NCBI GenBank assembly: GCA_022059125.1 | Contig: JAEUWY010000006.1 | Coordinates: forward strand, 1,612,001-1,676,000 | Origin: Corynespora cassiicola | Lineage: Eukaryota; Ascomycota; Dothideomycetes; Pleosporales; Corynesporascaceae | Direction of reading: 5' to 3' | DNA: 64,000 nucleotides | In this document: in pieces, positions 13,115 through 24,139 of the stretch | How positions within the stretch are numbered: position 1 is the stretch's first letter | Layout: the number at the start of each line of letters is the position of its first letter | The notes under the pieces: generated by a model | What the model saw: only the letters and a program-made list of their open reading frames with translations | The model's database searches: none | Told to the model about the DNA's origin: nothing | Made by a program: the position numbers and the translations under genes

Positions 13115-14238
13115 ATGCTTTGATCGCTTAGCCTTGGTTCGTTGTTTCCTTTGGTCCTTTGTCGGCACAAAAGCAGGCGTCTTGCATTCCGGTCTTGGGT
13201 GGGTCTTTAGACGTGTACATTTTCCATCTGTGTTCACATCTTGTAACTATACCTCTTCACTTCATTTCTCTTCTCTCCCACAGCCGCTGTCTTACTACCT
13301 CTACTACCCTTTACTCAAAAACCCTTGGACCCTGTTTTTGCTTATGTCTGTATTATGAAATGGGGGGGAAATCGCCTTGAGGGTGGACGGCCGCAGAAAT
13401 GCAAAATGAGACGAGCATCTGAGGTGACGTAATTGGCGGAGCGGAGAAGAGATTATCAAAGTATTGTACTATAACAGAGCTGCGAGATGCTAATGTAACT
13501 TCTCCGCTCACGAAGCGAAATATGATTTTGTCAACCAAACTTGCATCTTGTCTTGTCTTCCAAGGTTGCTATGTGATGTCTTGGATACAACCTTGAAGCC
13601 TTGTGTTTAGTGATGTATAGCATATGACTTGCTTCAATAAGGTGCCTTGCTATCTCTGTTGCATTGACAGCTCTATAAAGATTCGAAGTACAGCTAGCAC
13701 ATTCGTACCCTAGGTCTTATTCTAGTCATCGTACTGGGTAAAGAACCACTGGTCTGCATATACTCCTTACTCTATCAACAGTACAATCACAACAAAGACG
13801 CAATTCCTGAAATTCATGTTCGTTCCATTGCTCCAGAGCTGCTGTTCTCTATCCCACAGAATGAATATAAAAAAAAAAGAGAAGTCATGCAGAACCCCCC
13901 ATCTCCTCAGACGAGCACCCACAGCCTCCCACGACACATCACGCCGGGGGCAGGCCAGAACGCTCTCCAACAGCCACCTGCCCTCAAACCAACTCTCCAC
14001 CCGCGGTGAAGTCCGACCCCGACGAGACGCGTCCACCGCCGCCGCCGCCTCCTCCCCCCTGCTGTTGATTGTGTATTTCATACCTCATCTCCGCCCAGGG
14101 CATCTCGCTCTTGCTATTCTCCTTCCTGAGGACCCTGCGGTGCTCCTCACAGGGGTGATCCAACGCCACACGCCGGGTGCGCTCCGCGTCCAAGTTCAAG
14201 ACGGGGGCAAACACCTCCAAGGGCAGATCTGAATCGGA
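13115..14238. other. Intergenic region between convergent SSC1 and GLO3
   Basis: The first 250 bp look like an SSC1 3' UTR that is T/C-rich. Several AATAAA-like words occur around 13600-13650. A short (CCG)n stretch lies at about 14035-14050. No gene is supported, and the frames on both strands at 13767-14232 lack motifs. Confidence 0.6.
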
Positions 14239-15888
14239 CTACGAGTTCAGGTAGTTCCGGATGGCACCCTGCAGGCGGGTGGCGCCGTCGCCGAGGAGGT
14301 TGGTCAGGTTCTCGAGGTCGTCGCCGGCCGTGACGCCGAACTTGCGGACAAAGTCCTTGGCGGCAGATTCCAGGTCGCCGTAGTCGTCCTCGGGGACGTC
14401 TTCCTCTGGGCGGCCAAAGTATGCGTTTGATGAGATGGACGTGGCACCCTCGAAACCTAGAACATCGTTAGATTTGGTACTTCTGCAACATGCCACTTGT
14501 ACTCACCCTGCAGCCTTGACTTTGCCTCTGCACTAGCCTGAGGATCGTATGCGTTGCGGCCAAAGAACTCGTCGCTCGAGATGCCCTTTTGCGTGCCGAA
14601 CTTTTGGCGCGCATACTTTTCACTGTCATCGTCGACAGGCTTGCTAGTGCTACCAAATCCACCCATCTTCTTGGGCGCAGCGGCGGCCTTCGCTCCTGCA
14701 ACTTGTCCAAATCCAAGACGTGCCACACCCATACCCAGCCGTTCCATATCCTGACTTGAGCGCTCTGGCTTAGAGGTCGATCCGAAGCCTCCGCGATTGG
14801 GCGAAACCGGTGTAGGAGAGACGATGGATGGCTCGGCAGCCTTCGACTTGGTTGTAGCGGCAGCCTCAGCGGCTTCAGCGTCGGGGTCATAGCCTAGTTT
14901 TTCAATGCGCTCTGCCTCTTCCTTGGCTTTGCGCTCAGCTTCGTCGAAATCCAGTCCATCGGTGGCCACCACCTTCTTAGCACCAAGACCCTTCTTCTTA
15001 GCGCCCAAGATATTCTTCTTCGGTGCACCACCGGTTGTAGTCTTTTTGACAACGGTCTTAGCGGCCGGGATAGCGGCAGGAGTGGTGCCAGCGAGAGGAG
15101 ACTTGGGTCGCGCAGTGCCATTTCCACTGGCGTCGGGCTTGAGGAAGGGGGACTGAGCGCGAGGGGTACCGGTGCGGGAAGGAGGGTTTGAGGGGCGCTT
15201 GATAGTCGGCTTGTCCCAAGAGGAAAAGAAGTCATCATCGTCTCCAGCAGGGGTGCTGGTGCCGTCGCTACCAGTTTCCTCAGGTACATCCGTAATGACT
15301 ACCTCACCGGGGTACCTAGTTGTGAACTGATCAGTACATGACAGTCGGCGGGCGCAAGTGTAAAACATACTGCTTGGCATCAATGACGCAGCGCCTGGTG
15401 AGTTCTTCCTTGTACTTGGTGGCCGCATTGCTCGTGTACTTTGCTTTGGGGTCCTTGCTGGCGAGCGCAGCGGAGCCGCCATGAGTCTGGAAATATTTGG
15501 TTGCGCTCTCATTGCCTCCGACTTTCATAACACGTAGCTGATCCCACTGCCACACTGCAATAAATCAGCACCATTTCACAAATCCTATGCGTTCTCGCTC
15601 TGACTCGGGGGGCGGACGTACGGTCAAGGTTGGTCGATCGCACGAAGGAGATGTGCACGCCCATGTTCCTATGGTTGGATGAGCAGTCGAGGCACAAATA
15701 GATGCCGAACGGTACGGAGCTCCATGTTGGGTTCTTTGCGCCGCAGTCGAAGCAAATCTATCCAGCCGTCAGTTCGCCTTCATTGACCGCCCCCCTCCCT
15801 TTTGCGAGCAACGTACCTTGTTGGCGGGCTTCGCCTTCAATTTTGCAAAGATTTGCTGCGACTGAGTTTTCGTTGCAAGGGCCGCCAT
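14239..15888 (-). CDS. GLO3: Arf GTPase-activating protein, Glo3/ArfGAP2-3 type
   Basis: Glo3 stimulates GTP hydrolysis on Arf1 and works with COPI in Golgi-to-ER retrieval. Exons are 15888-15817, 15757-15622, 15554-15371, 15315-14507 and 14456-14239, joining in phase to 472 aa. The ArfGAP zinc finger has C26, C29, C46 and C49 ([12 protein letters not shown], then [11 protein letters not shown]). The arginine finger is R54, followed by [20 protein letters not shown]. The middle is Ser/Pro/Lys-rich and contains GGFGSTSKP twice. The C-terminus has ISSDEFFGR and ISSNAYFGR repeats, the Glo3 regulatory motif that separates Glo3/ArfGAP2/3 from Gcs1-type GAPs. The last splice junction fuses RLQG to FEGATSISS. 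Each donor is GTRNGT-like and each acceptor YAG. Confidence 0.95.
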
Positions 15889-16560
15889 CGCAGAGTCCCG
15901 TAAAAATAGAGGCTTCTACGTGGGAGATATTAGGGGGTTGTGGTGGGGGATGGGGATATTTTGGGCCTCGAGCGGCGGTCGGGAATGCTGGCCTCAACGG
16001 ACCTCGCCCATCGGTGGCGCGCACGTGATTGTACGCCAGCGCGCTTTGGCCAGCAGCTCGAACTCCACCATCGGGGTTTCCGTCCCAATCACTTCGCAAT
16101 GACGACTCTTAATGCGGTTTCGAAACAACATTTTAGGTCGATCGCACAAAAAAATGGGGGAACTTCTCTTTGCTAGACTGTATCCCCTTCACATGCGTCG
16201 ATTCGAAAATTAATACCCCATGAGCTTCAACCCCTCGAGTGTCTCCGCCAGGAACAGGATTGTCGGACTATGACTTTGAAGGGTCCGGAGCACTCAGTCC
16301 GATGGCACCGAATGCTGAGCGATATGGCGGCACTGCCACTTATCTTTTATTGACTAATAGGGTACAAGCTGCCCTGGATATCAAGCACTAACCTCCAGAG
16401 GTATCTTCCCCTCGCGCGGGCACATGAGGGGTATATCGACGTCAGCTCTACCGAGACCAAACATATACTCTTCCACGGTCACAAGTCTCACAGTCGACTC
16501 CATAGCATAACTACCTAGGTATATACCAGACCACGAACTCCGTCTGACCTCACACCAAAT
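15889..16560. other. Divergent promoter region of GLO3 and the DUF1989 gene
   Basis: A 672-bp spacer between genes read outwards. It has no supportable gene. I noted G-rich DNA next to GLO3 and more AT-rich DNA from about 16130 onwards. Confidence 0.6.
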
Positions 16561-17316
16561 ATGGCCGCGCAAACAGTCCCCGCTCGTCGCGGAGCAGCAA
16601 CCATCGTCCGCGCTGGCCAGAAGATCAAGATAATAAACACTCATGGCAACCAGGTGGTCGACACATGGGCCTTCGCTATCCCCACCGCCTCAGTAACAAC
16701 GACTTCTTCTTGTGTCGAAGCTCCCCTCTACCCAAACGCAACGCCCACGTCCATAACCTCGTACTCCGAGGCCGCGAACACGGCTGCCGCAGCTCCGGAA
16801 TACATGTCCATGAGCCATACACGCGCCTCGAGGTACAAGCTCACGCCCGAAGTTGGCGACGTGCTACTCAGCCAGAAACGCGCGCCCATGGTGAAGCTGG
16901 TCGAGGACACGAGCCCGGGCGTGCACGATACGCTCATCTCTGCTTGCGACCGGTGGCGCTACAGCGAGTTGGGCGTGCAGGGATATCATGAGAGTTGTAC
17001 CGACAACTGCTGGGATGCACTTTTCGCGCTGTCCAATTCGGCGGATGCGGAGGTGGCCGATGTGCTCAAAGGGTTGCAGGCTAAACAGGGTGGGAGAGTG
17101 CCGGATCCGTTGAATTTGTTTATGAACGTTCCCATAAATGAGGGTCAGGGAGCAAAGCGAGGTCTCACTTTCGAGGCTCCTGTCTCGAAGCCTGGAGACT
17201 ATGTTGTTTTGGAGGCGATGAGGGATGTTGCAGTGGTCATGTCTGCATGCCCCTCTGACATACTCAATACCAACGGGCACAATCCTGTTGACGCTCATTT
17301 TCAAGTGTTGGATTGA
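16561..17316 (+). CDS. DUF1989 (urea carboxylase-associated-like) protein
   Basis: This is a single-exon 251-aa soluble protein of the DUF1989 family. Bacterial relatives sit beside urea carboxylase and allophanate hydrolase, and later work links the family to guanidine or carboxyguanidine metabolism. The fungal role is not established. The family pattern is clear: an N-terminal RAGQKIKIINTHGNQVVDTWAF, a central YMSMSHTRASRYKLTPEVGD, then HDTLISACDRWRYSELGV and YHESCTDNCWDAL, and a terminal SKPGDYVVLEAMRDVAVVMS before CPSD and NGHNP. The conserved His and Cys residues in these blocks probably bind metal. The start at 16561 is the first ATG and leaves the usual short N-terminus. Its stop is only 16 bp from that of the convergent membrane-protein gene. 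Confidence 0.9.
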   Translation: MAAQTVPARRGAATIVRAGQKIKIINTHGNQVVDTWAFAIPTASVTTTSSCVEAPLYPNATPTSITSYSEAANTAAAAPEYMSMSHTRASRYKLTPEVGDVLLSQKRAPMVKLVEDTSPGVHDTLISACDRWRYSELGVQGYHESCTDNCWDALFALSNSADAEVADVLKGLQAKQGGRVPDPLNLFMNVPINEGQGAKRGLTFEAPVSKPGDYVVLEAMRDVAVVMSACPSDILNTNGHNPVDAHFQVLD

Positions 17317-17332
17317 GGTAGCTGCTTGTGAG

Positions 17333-19332
17333 CTAGTAGTCGAATAGAGGCCTATCGCCGGCGCTTTCCAAGCTCATCAGGATAGTGAGCAAGACACAGA
17401 TGCAAACCAGCAGCATCCGTAGAAACATATATGTGACCTTACCACTCGTTACACTTTGACAGTAGCCCCTCCATGTGTTCATCCCCGTCCCCTCTAGCTT
17501 ATCAGTGCCTTTGAGCCATTCCTCGCAGCCTAAGCGCCTCACAATCACCGCGGCAATGAACCAGAACGACAGGTGAACGAACGATGCTGCCGGAATGAAG
17601 CCCAAAACCCATGCTAAAAATAGATGGTTGCGCAGGATTGCCGAGATACCCACAAGGTTTGCAAGTTCGTTAAGAAAGAACAAGGCAAAAGCGGTGACAG
17701 TGAGGGCCTGGAGAAGAAGTAGCAAGATTTGGTCTTTGTACCAGGCATAGTGTGTGAAAGGTTGATTTGCTGGAGGGAGCCGAACACCAGGAAAGGGCAG
17801 GTCCATCGGGGGGAAGGGACGAAAAGGTGAGCGGGGCGGTACTGGAGGTGGTGGCATAGAGCCAATGTTGCTATAGTCCTTAGAGGCAGACCTGTTACTA
17901 GAACGATTCCTTTGCGCGGAACATATCGAAGGGTGGTGATTGCAACGAGTCAACGTGCAAGACGTTGAATCTGTTCCATTGAAAACTGACTCTTCTGTGC
18001 CGTTTAAAGCCCGGGGGTCTGTTTTTCCAGTGGCACATGCCGCATCAGCACCTTTGGCCTCTGAGCAAATTTCCTCGTTCACTGTATTGAGACGGTCCTG
18101 CACTTTTGCATCATTGTCCAGGTATGCCTGAGCCATAGAGAGGAGTGGTAGCAGAAGTAGAACTAGTGGAAGTGTTTGCCCAAAAGACCATGAATTCTCA
18201 TCCAACACTTCCACATTGGCTCCCGTATAGTTTCCTTCTGCATTGTACCCGGTAATCTTACGAGTGTCCCAAATTTTGATTGTCCCCCACGCAATTGCGA
18301 ACGCGAGCCATATAATCTCGAGGAGCATTGATTCCGCAATGTCGTAGGAAGACCGGGCGATCACGAAAGTCGAATAGGCTAGAAGGAGTGGGAGTATCCA
18401 CGGTGCGGCTCGAATTCCTCTTTGCTTTGATTTATGATGCAGACAGTTGACTATTCGTTTGAGATATGTTCCAGGCATTTTTCTGAAATATCGTCGAGTG
18501 AACTCAGCTTTTGGGTCGAAGAGTCTGATACCACCGTGAATGTAAGATAATCCTACCACAAGAATAGAGAAGACCATAGACCAAAGCCGGGGCCCACCAT
18601 CGGTGAAGGATTCCATGGTAATTTGTTGGTAGTAACATAGGGCGCTCAGGCTGGGATAGAAGCCCCCACCCTCGTTCAACAAATCGAGCCAGTTCTGAGA
18701 TCCGGTTGGAAGTAGGGCGACGACTAGCAAAGAAGAAAGAATAAACATGAAGAACAGCCTGATGATACGCAGCTTGTTGTTCGTCTGGAAGTAATCTTCT
18801 AGGAAAGTCATGGCTGCTAGAAAGGTAAAGGACGAGAACCAAGAAACGAAGACCATGATTTGCCAATGGTATGCTGTGATGCCACATTCTAGCTGTGAGT
18901 AGCCGGCTGTGAGAATTGCGAGTCCAGTGACGACTTGTGTATCGCTGAGGATGAGCACGGACTTCTCCATGGCATATTCAAAGCGCCGGGTGGGTGTCCA
19001 TGCGGCTACGCGCCCCCGAACGAAGGCAAGCAGCCCGCGATCTATCTCATTGACGTAAAATTGCCCTTTAGCCACTTTCCGGCATGGATCGTAGACGGTC
19101 AGATAGTGTAGGATGAGGAGCGCAAGAGTCAAGTAAGCAGTGATGGAAAATCCAAGAATGACCTGACAGGGGACCGACTTAGAACTTGGTAATGGGTTGG
19201 ATCAGTACATGGATACCGACTTACACCTATCCCAGATATTTCAGGGTTTGGATGAAGTGGTGGCACACCCTGGAGGTCGGTGAGGTTGTCCAGCGAAAGC
19301 CAGTAGCAATTTGGTCTGTGGCAGTAGACCAT
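17333..19332 (-). CDS. Uncharacterised multi-spanning fungal membrane protein
   Basis: Exons are 19332-19225 and 19162-17333. The intron 19163-19224 has GTAAGT and CAG and joins in phase 0, giving 645 aa. I do not recognise a named domain. The N-terminus reads CHRPNCYWLSLDNLTDLQG and then a first membrane segment, VILGFSITAYLTLALLIL. I count about ten hydrophobic segments in all, including TGLAILTAGYSQLECG, MVFVSWFSSFTFLAAMTFL, LLLLLQALTVTAFALFFL and LRMLLVCICVLLTILMSL. A loop of about 90 residues between the middle segments is Asn/Ser-rich, then Pro-rich (PPPPVPPRSPFRPFPP). Similar predicted proteins with conserved CGITAYHW and DTQVVTGLAIL words are, from memory, common in Pezizomycotina. 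No transport or enzymatic motif is visible. The gene is divergent from NOG1. Confidence 0.8.
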
Positions 19333-20290
19333 GGCAGCTGTCTCTATCCTCTGGTTTGGATTTGCTGAATTGTTTGGGTATTAAGACAGCAAAGATATAA
19401 ATCGCGCAGATCGTGGTATGCGAGGCCTTTAGAGCCAAAATACCCGTAGTGCTAAGTGGAGATGGATGGTGGGGTGCGCGGACAAAGGAAGGTGGGAAGA
19501 CAAGACTCGTTTTAGGAAACAGCGATGCTTGCAGAAACCGCCCAGAGAACAAGTAATGAATTGAGGGCCTAGAACTGCTATATCCCCGAGAATTACTATG
19601 CAGGACGTGATTCCACGATCGAACGTGCTGTCAGTTCGTTACGCGAAACAGGGCCATGTCTCCCGGTACGACTGATGTGGCCCACCAGTTCGCATCTCCT
19701 CCCATGCTGGCCAACTGTAACTGACACAACCCATCCAGAACTGGTTGAAGAAGGCCCTAACCGTTCGTGTCATCGTACATGGCAGGTAATGTGTTGGGCG
19801 AGGTAACGCCGTGGAGGGCATTGCGTTCCCACCTAGGCATCAAAATCCAGGACAAAGAGGAGTCGCCCTTCACAATGGTTTATAAGTGCAGATAGATCCA
19901 TCATCAAGGAACAGCATGTGATCTCAAGAGCTTTGCGACGAACGTAATCCACTTTCGTCCTGTGACGGCGTCAAGGCCTAAGGGGAAGCAAGTGCTATTT
20001 GATGTCGAATATGCCTGTATAGCTTTTCAGTATGATCCCACGGATTTAGTTGATGGTCGATGCAGGAACCACGACAATGAACCTCCGTGGGATGAGACGT
20101 GCGAGGTGAGGATAGCGGTGAAGCGGAGGTGCCTTGGCCGAGCCTGGAAGCGGAAGGCGGGTGCCCCTCGGCAAAATCTGTCCGTGCTTGCCAAGATTTC
20201 GCCGTCCAAAATTTTGGCAGCGCATATCGATAGACGCTCCACGACAGCAACCTTTGCACTGTCTTCACACACCCTACCACTCCCGCAAAA
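19333..20290. other. Divergent promoter region of the membrane-protein gene and NOG1
   Basis: A 958-bp spacer. Frames of 100-111 codons on both strands near 19960-20313 overlap each other and lead into the NOG1 leader. No gene is supported. Confidence 0.55.
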
Positions 20291-22633
20291 ATGAAGACCC
20301 AGTGGAAGGACATTCCCGTCGTGCCGACGAATCAGGAGGTAAGAGAGTACTTCATTCTGCGCCCGGCAGCAAACGCTTACTTCTCCAGTTCCTGGACATC
20401 GTCCTCTCTCGCACGTACGTTTTTCTCTCTTCCTAGCCCAGTGCCGCCTCGGAACCCTTCATCGAAGTATACGATACTACGCAAAACTACAATCGCAAAA
20501 GGGCCGCGAAAAATTTGCTCCTGAGCCTAGGCTAATAGTTTTGCGCAGCCAGCGGAGACTGCCCACACAGATTCGTGCGGGATTCAAGATCAGCCGTATC
20601 CGAGCGTTCTATACGCGCAAGGTCAAATACACTTCCGAAACATTCGTGGAGCGGCTGTCTGCCACCATCGAGGGTTTTCCGCGTTTGGACGATATCCACC
20701 CGTTCCACCGTGATCTTCTTAACACCCTTTGTACGTCTGGCGCCACTGTGCTCGCACCAACAGGCTGACATGGTACAGATGATGCGGACCACTTCCGCAT
20801 TGCACTCGGCCAACTGGCAACTGCTAAGTCTTTGATCGAGACTGTTGCCCGCGACTACGTTCGCCTTCTCAAATATGGACAGTCGCTTTTCCAGTGCAAG
20901 GTCAGTCTAGGTCAAATTTGAGCGAGACCTTTTTTGCTCATGAAGATTGCAGCAACTCAAGCGCGCCGCCCTCGGTCGCATGGCGACCATCTGCAAAAGA
21001 TTGAAGGATCCGCTCTCGTACCTGGAACAGGTGCGCCAGCATCTTAGCCGTCTGCCGTCCATCGATCCCAACACCAGGACCTTGGTTATTTGCGGATACC
21101 CCAACGGTAAGCATTCGCCGCGAGAAAACAATGACAATGAGCTAAGTTTTCTGCAGTCGGCAAGTCAAGTTTCTTGAAGAACATCTCCAGAGCCGATGTC
21201 GACATCCAGCCGTATGCCTTCACCACGAAATCCCTCTTCGTGGGACATTTCGACTACAAGATGCTTCGATTCCAGGCTATTGACACGCCTGGTATCTTGG
21301 ACCATCCCCTTGAGGAGATGAATACGATTGAGCACCAGTCTATTTGCGCTATTGCCCATCTCAGGGCATCGATTCTGTACTTCATGGATCTGAGCGAGGC
21401 CTGTGGCTACTCGGTTTCGGCACAGATTGCTCTCTTCAACTCTATCAAGCCGCTTTTCGCCAACAAGCTTGTATTCATTGTTATCAACAAGATCGACCTG
21501 ATGCGCCCGGAGGATCTTTCTTCAGACCTCCAGGAGCAGATCCAGGGCATGCTCAAGGCTGGCGAGGTTGAGCTTCTCCAACTGTCCTGTGCAACGACTG
21601 AGGGTGTTATGGGTGTTAGGAATGCCGCCTGCGACCGTCTTCTTGCAGCTCGTAACGCAGAGAAGCTGAAGGCCGGCACGAATAGCTCGGGTGAGCCTAC
21701 CGGAAGGCTCGGAGATCTTTTGCGCCGTATCCATGTTGCACAGCCCATGGGCGGTGTTCGGGAGACTTCGATCCCAGAGGCTGCCCTCAGCAAGATCAAG
21801 TTCGACAAGGACGACCCGAACCGACCTAAGTTGGAGCGTGACATTGAAGAGGAGAATGGCGGTGCTGGTGTCTACAACTTCAATATGCGGAAGAACTACA
21901 TGCTGGAGAATGACGAGTGGAAGGAGGACCGCATTCCTGAGATTCTGGACGGCAAGAATGTCTACGACTTCATCGACCCCGATATCGAGGAGAAGCTTGC
22001 CGCACTAGAGGCTGAGGAGGAGAAGCTCGAGGCCGAAGGATTTTACGAATCTGAAGAGGACTTGGAGGATGCTGAGGAGGCAGAGATTCGCTACAAGGCC
22101 GAGCTGATCCGTGAAAAGAGGCAGCTTATCCGCAACGAGGCCAAGATGAGGAAGAGCCTCAAGAACCGGGCGGTCATTCCTCGCACTGCAAAGGCGAAGA
22201 AACTGTCCCAGATGGAGTCTCACCTCGAAAGCCTTGGTTACGATACCTCTAATGTTGCGTCGCGAGCACGCGACCCCAGCCGTGGCCGAAGCCTTGCTCG
22301 CGCTCGATCCGAGGTTGACGGTGACGCCATGGAGCTTGACAACCCCAAGGCTGCTCTCGAGAGGGCCAAGAGCAGGGCCCGAAGCCAGAGCACAAACAGG
22401 AGGACAGATGGTGTCACAGATGATGTCGCTCGCTCGAAGGCTGAAAGGATGGCTAAACTGTCACAGAAGAAGATGAACAGGATGGCCAGGCAGGGTGAAG
22501 CCGACAGGCACACCACTGTTTCTCTTACCAAGCATTTGGTGAGTGTCCCCTTGGGAAAGCAACAATACACACAAGCTAACTTCAATTCTAGGTCACTGGT
22601 AAGCGTGGTATGGGCAAGACTAACAGGCGGTAG
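20291..22633 (+). CDS. NOG1: Nucleolar GTP-binding protein Nog1
   Basis: Nog1 is an essential GTPase of pre-60S ribosomal particles. Seven exons join in phase to 651 aa: 20291-20338, 20389-20414, 20549-20730, 20779-20900, 20953-21106, 21157-22538 and 22592-22633. The N-terminal helical domain reads [18 protein letters not shown] and FYTRKVKYT. The GTPase motifs are G1 GYPNVGKSS (K180; the codon for V178 is split by intron 5), G3 DTPG (220-223) and G4 NKID (288-291). After these come [10 protein letters not shown] and the acidic/basic C-terminal extension with [10 protein letters not shown] and [26 protein letters not shown]. The last exon adds only [13 protein letters not shown]. Exon 2 is just 26 nt, and intron 2 is long for this window (134 nt). 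Length and motif order match the fungal family. Confidence 0.96.
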
Positions 22634-24139
22634 AACCTGTATGTCCACTATTCTTTGCATATTGGCAGTCTTGTGCTCATGAGTATGGGCGGAAAATCGT
22701 TTAGGCGTCATGGCGCAATTGATACCACATTCCAGACTTTCGTGGTCAGAGAAGAAGGTCAAAATCTTGTTAGTGGGATGATAGCATTTACTCTAATGAA
22801 CATTATTGCATCTCGCGGCCCGCTTCGCACAACACTTCTCAATAGAGAAAATAGACGACAGGTTTGTGGCCGAAATTGGTTTAGTGCCGATAGCCTGTGG
22901 TGCCGAACGACTTCGGCAAATCCGGCAAGGATCCTCTGATGTGGATGGTCTTTTGTGCCCTGTTCACAGCCATAAAAGACATCAAATCCTTTCCATCAAG
23001 CTAGCAGTTAGTGAGTAAGACTCAAAATAGATGGGAGCTGCCCTGGCTTGTTCCCTTTCGTATTCCCGTTGGAAGGAAGCTTGGTGATGAGGCCAACACT
23101 TTGGAGCATTCCTATGCACAATTATACCTGCACAAAGAAGCAGCTTGAGAGATCGTTGGTAATTTGAATACTGTTGAATGACAAATCCGCGCTCGCTGTG
23201 TCAGATGTCAAGCTACATGTACCTAGTCACAGACTTTCGGGGTTCACAGCGCCAACAACCATCCGAATGGTATCATTGCTTGTGGCTGGATACTTGATAC
23301 TTGATTTGACTGGATTGGGTGCAAAAATAGCAGCGGTAGCCGCCTGTCTGCACTGCGGCTTCGCTCTAGCTTTTTGCAGTCTAGAGGCTCTTGTCGGACC
23401 ACCCCGCCACGCGATCTGACACGCTCGGGTTTTAGAAGCTTGGGGCGGGAGGGAAATTTGCAGTCACGTTCTGGGAAAGGTTGCCAAGAAGGCTGATCCA
23501 AGCATCCCAGAATTTCTAAACTGCCATGAGTTTTGGAGATTGGAATCAACACCGTTATGCTGTGCAACGGCAGCCCTCAGAGAAGGGACAGAATGGCGAC
23601 GAGACGATATACTCAACACCGTATGAGCACGGCGTGGCCGACACGTTTGTCATCTTCATCACCGATGGAGGCGATCTTCAGTCTCTGATGCACGGCGTCT
23701 ATCCATCAATTGTCTAATCCAACCAGAGCCATGGCTGAGGGACGCCTGACCTTGACCAAGCCCATCATAACATTTTGAGCCTTGCCTCATCAGCCCTAAT
23801 TTGCGACTCAAAATCCACCGCGCCCACTCACAACCATGCAATTGAGCCTGGTTAGGATTCACAGCCCTGCTATGCTTGCAGCCCCACTGGGGGCCGAATC
23901 GCGAGCTTGACTCGGCTTGGAATGGATCTGTTTGAAGGAGACAGAGCATTGAGCGACCTTATCCCCGTTGTCGGGGTCGTACAGTTCCGCTTTTTCGACA
24001 CTCTCCCGCTGTCTCGCGGTTCTTCTGGCCAGTGTACCCGTCCTGTTTTTGATTTCTCAGAGCCATCGCCCGGATCTGCAACCTCTCATTCCTCTTCCAA
24101 GTGGAGAGAATAAGGCCTTCCGCAAGAAAGTGTTTCATA
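22634..24139. other. Intergenic region between NOG1 and the PAN-like gene
   Basis: Both flanking genes are on the plus strand. I see no gene. Frames up to 107 codons are scattered on both strands without motifs. The last 200 bp are pyrimidine-rich in places and probably form the promoter and leader of the downstream gene. Confidence 0.55.
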
